From NCBI GenBank assembly GCA_000018565.1, contig CP000875.1:4417199-4481198 (forward strand): DNA of 64,000 nt, read 5' to 3'. The stretch's first letter is position 1. Each line of letters begins with the position of its first letter. A program made the translations under genes and the position numbers. Positions 63,294 through 64,000 of the stretch are shown here, in pieces. The notes beneath the pieces are model-generated. The model saw only the letters and a program-made list of their open reading frames with translations, ran no database searches and was not told where the DNA came from. This DNA comes from Herpetosiphon aurantiacus DSM 785. Its GTDB lineage: Bacteria > Chloroflexota > Chloroflexia > Chloroflexales > Herpetosiphonaceae.

Positions 63294-64000
63294 ATGTTAA
63301 CCAATCTCAATGTTGCAGTTATTGGCACAGGCACCATGGGCGAGGCCGTCATCGGTGGCCTGCTCCAAGCCGAATTAGTGCAGCCAACCCAGGTTTTGGC
63401 AGCCACTCCGCGCCCTGAGCGTCGCCGCGAGCTATCACAACGCTGGGGCATCGCCACCACAGGCGATAATCGCGAGGCCGCAACCTGGGGCAATGTGGTC
63501 ATTTTGGGCATCAAGCCTCAGATGACTGAGCAAGTGCTGCCCCAACTCAACGGCGCATTTCAAACCGATGATCTGATCGTTTCAGTTTTAGCTGGGGTCA
63601 AGATGCGCCAAATTGCCGAAGCCACCGGACATAGCGCCATCGCCCGTTCGATGCCCAACACTCCGGCCCAAATTGCCGAAGGCATTACGGTTTGGACAGC
63701 CAGCAAGGGGCTTGATCAAGCGCGGCGTGGTTGGGCCAAAATCGTGCTCAGTGCGATTGGCGAGGAAGTTGAGGTTGAGGACGAGAAATTTATGGATATG
63801 GCCACAGCGCTCTCGGGCACAGGTCCAGCCTATGTTTTTATGGTAATGGAAGCCTTGATCGATGCTGGCGTGCATATGGGTTTTCCCCGCCGGATCGCGG
63901 CCCAACTAGTCGAGCAAACCGTAATTGGGGCAGTGCGCTACTCGGCCCAATCGGGCAAGCATGTCGCCGAATTACGCAATATGGTCACTTCGCCAGGAGG
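63294..64000 (+). CDS. proC: Pyrroline-5-carboxylate reductase, N-terminal part
   Basis: The reading frame runs open to the window edge (235 codons visible). NVAVIGTGTMGEAVIGGLL is the NAD(P)-binding loop. VILGIKPQMTEQVLPQL, SVLAGVKMRQI, IARSMPNTPAQIAEGIT and ALSGTGPAYVFMVMEALIDAGVHMGFPR follow, all typical of ProC. It makes proline, and its place next to proS is fitting. ATG 63294 is the best start; a nearer ATG at 63277 stops at once. Confidence 0.9.
   Translation, partial: MLTNLNVAVIGTGTMGEAVIGGLLQAELVQPTQVLAATPRPERRRELSQRWGIATTGDNREAATWGNVVILGIKPQMTEQVLPQLNGAFQTDDLIVSVLAGVKMRQIAEATGHSAIARSMPNTPAQIAEGITVWTASKGLDQARRGWAKIVLSAIGEEVEVEDEKFMDMATALSGTGPAYVFMVMEALIDAGVHMGFPRRIAAQLVEQTVIGAVRYSAQSGKHVAELRNMVTSPG

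Noticed and set aside
1-64000. tRNA or rRNA genes
   Set aside because: No cloverleaf-like stretch with a GTTCGA-type T-arm and CCA end was seen by eye; a tRNAscan run would be needed to exclude one fully.

Overview
The window looks like chromosomal DNA of a filamentous Chloroflexota bacterium, most likely Herpetosiphon or a close relative. This assignment is inferred from the gene content and the protein style, not from a database search. Base composition is near 50 % GC, GTG and TTG starts are common, and a roughly 100-bp GC-rich palindromic repeat is scattered through intergenic DNA. No rRNA, tRNA or CRISPR array was seen.

Layout. (1) 1-15190, minus strand: a division and cell-wall (dcw) cluster with a good sigma70-type promoter and three MraZ boxes. 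The order is mraZ, rsmH, ftsL-like, ftsI, murF, mraY, murD, rhomboid protease, ftsW, murG, a CvpA-like membrane protein, murC, a TPR protein and murB (cut by the window edge). ftsW and murG overlap by 317 nt in different frames. (2) 15313-19789, plus: hybrid histidine kinase, DUF2231 membrane protein, Tat-exported intradiol-dioxygenase-like lipoprotein. (3) 20051-24041, minus: PAS/STAS sensor, HD-domain protein, APH-type kinase, DUF1801 protein. (4) 24298-26866, plus: rplI with a structured leader, then dnaB interrupted by a 148-residue mini-intein. (5) 27067-28852, plus: a WXG100-like N-terminus fused to a predicted protein-glutamine deamidase, followed by a lipoprotein. Next to it lies an IS4-type element inserted in a palindromic repeat. 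(6) 30562-37406: Schlafen/AlbA-type ATP-binding regulator, OlsB-like N-acyltransferase with an LpxL-like acyltransferase, accD-accA, and HMG-CoA reductase. (7) 37779-42370, minus: two secreted proteins and a subtilisin that share a repeated YW/FG/HPE module. (8) 42575-52350, plus: a haem gene cluster (regulator, hemA, hemQ, hemE, hemH, hemC, hemD, hemB, hemL). HemQ together with HemH suggests the coproporphyrin-dependent route. (9) 52395-55623, minus: small membrane proteins and an endonuclease/exonuclease/phosphatase protein. (10) 55819-57732: DUF4139 protein. (11) 57898-60806, minus: a second, frameshifted copy of the WXG100-deaminase gene followed by three tandem lipoprotein paralogues. (12) 60834 to the end, plus: T-box-controlled proS and the 5' part of proC.

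The most interesting system is the pair of paralogous loci at 27067-28852 and 57898-60806. Each has the same promoter and leader, a WXG100-like export domain, a Cys-His-Asp protein-glutaminase-like domain, and one to three lipoproteins ending in a shared EAVKxHLRQLGKLVE-type tail. I read these as secreted protein-deamidating toxins with membrane-anchored lipoprotein immunity proteins. The domain calls rest on motifs; the toxin and immunity roles are inference.
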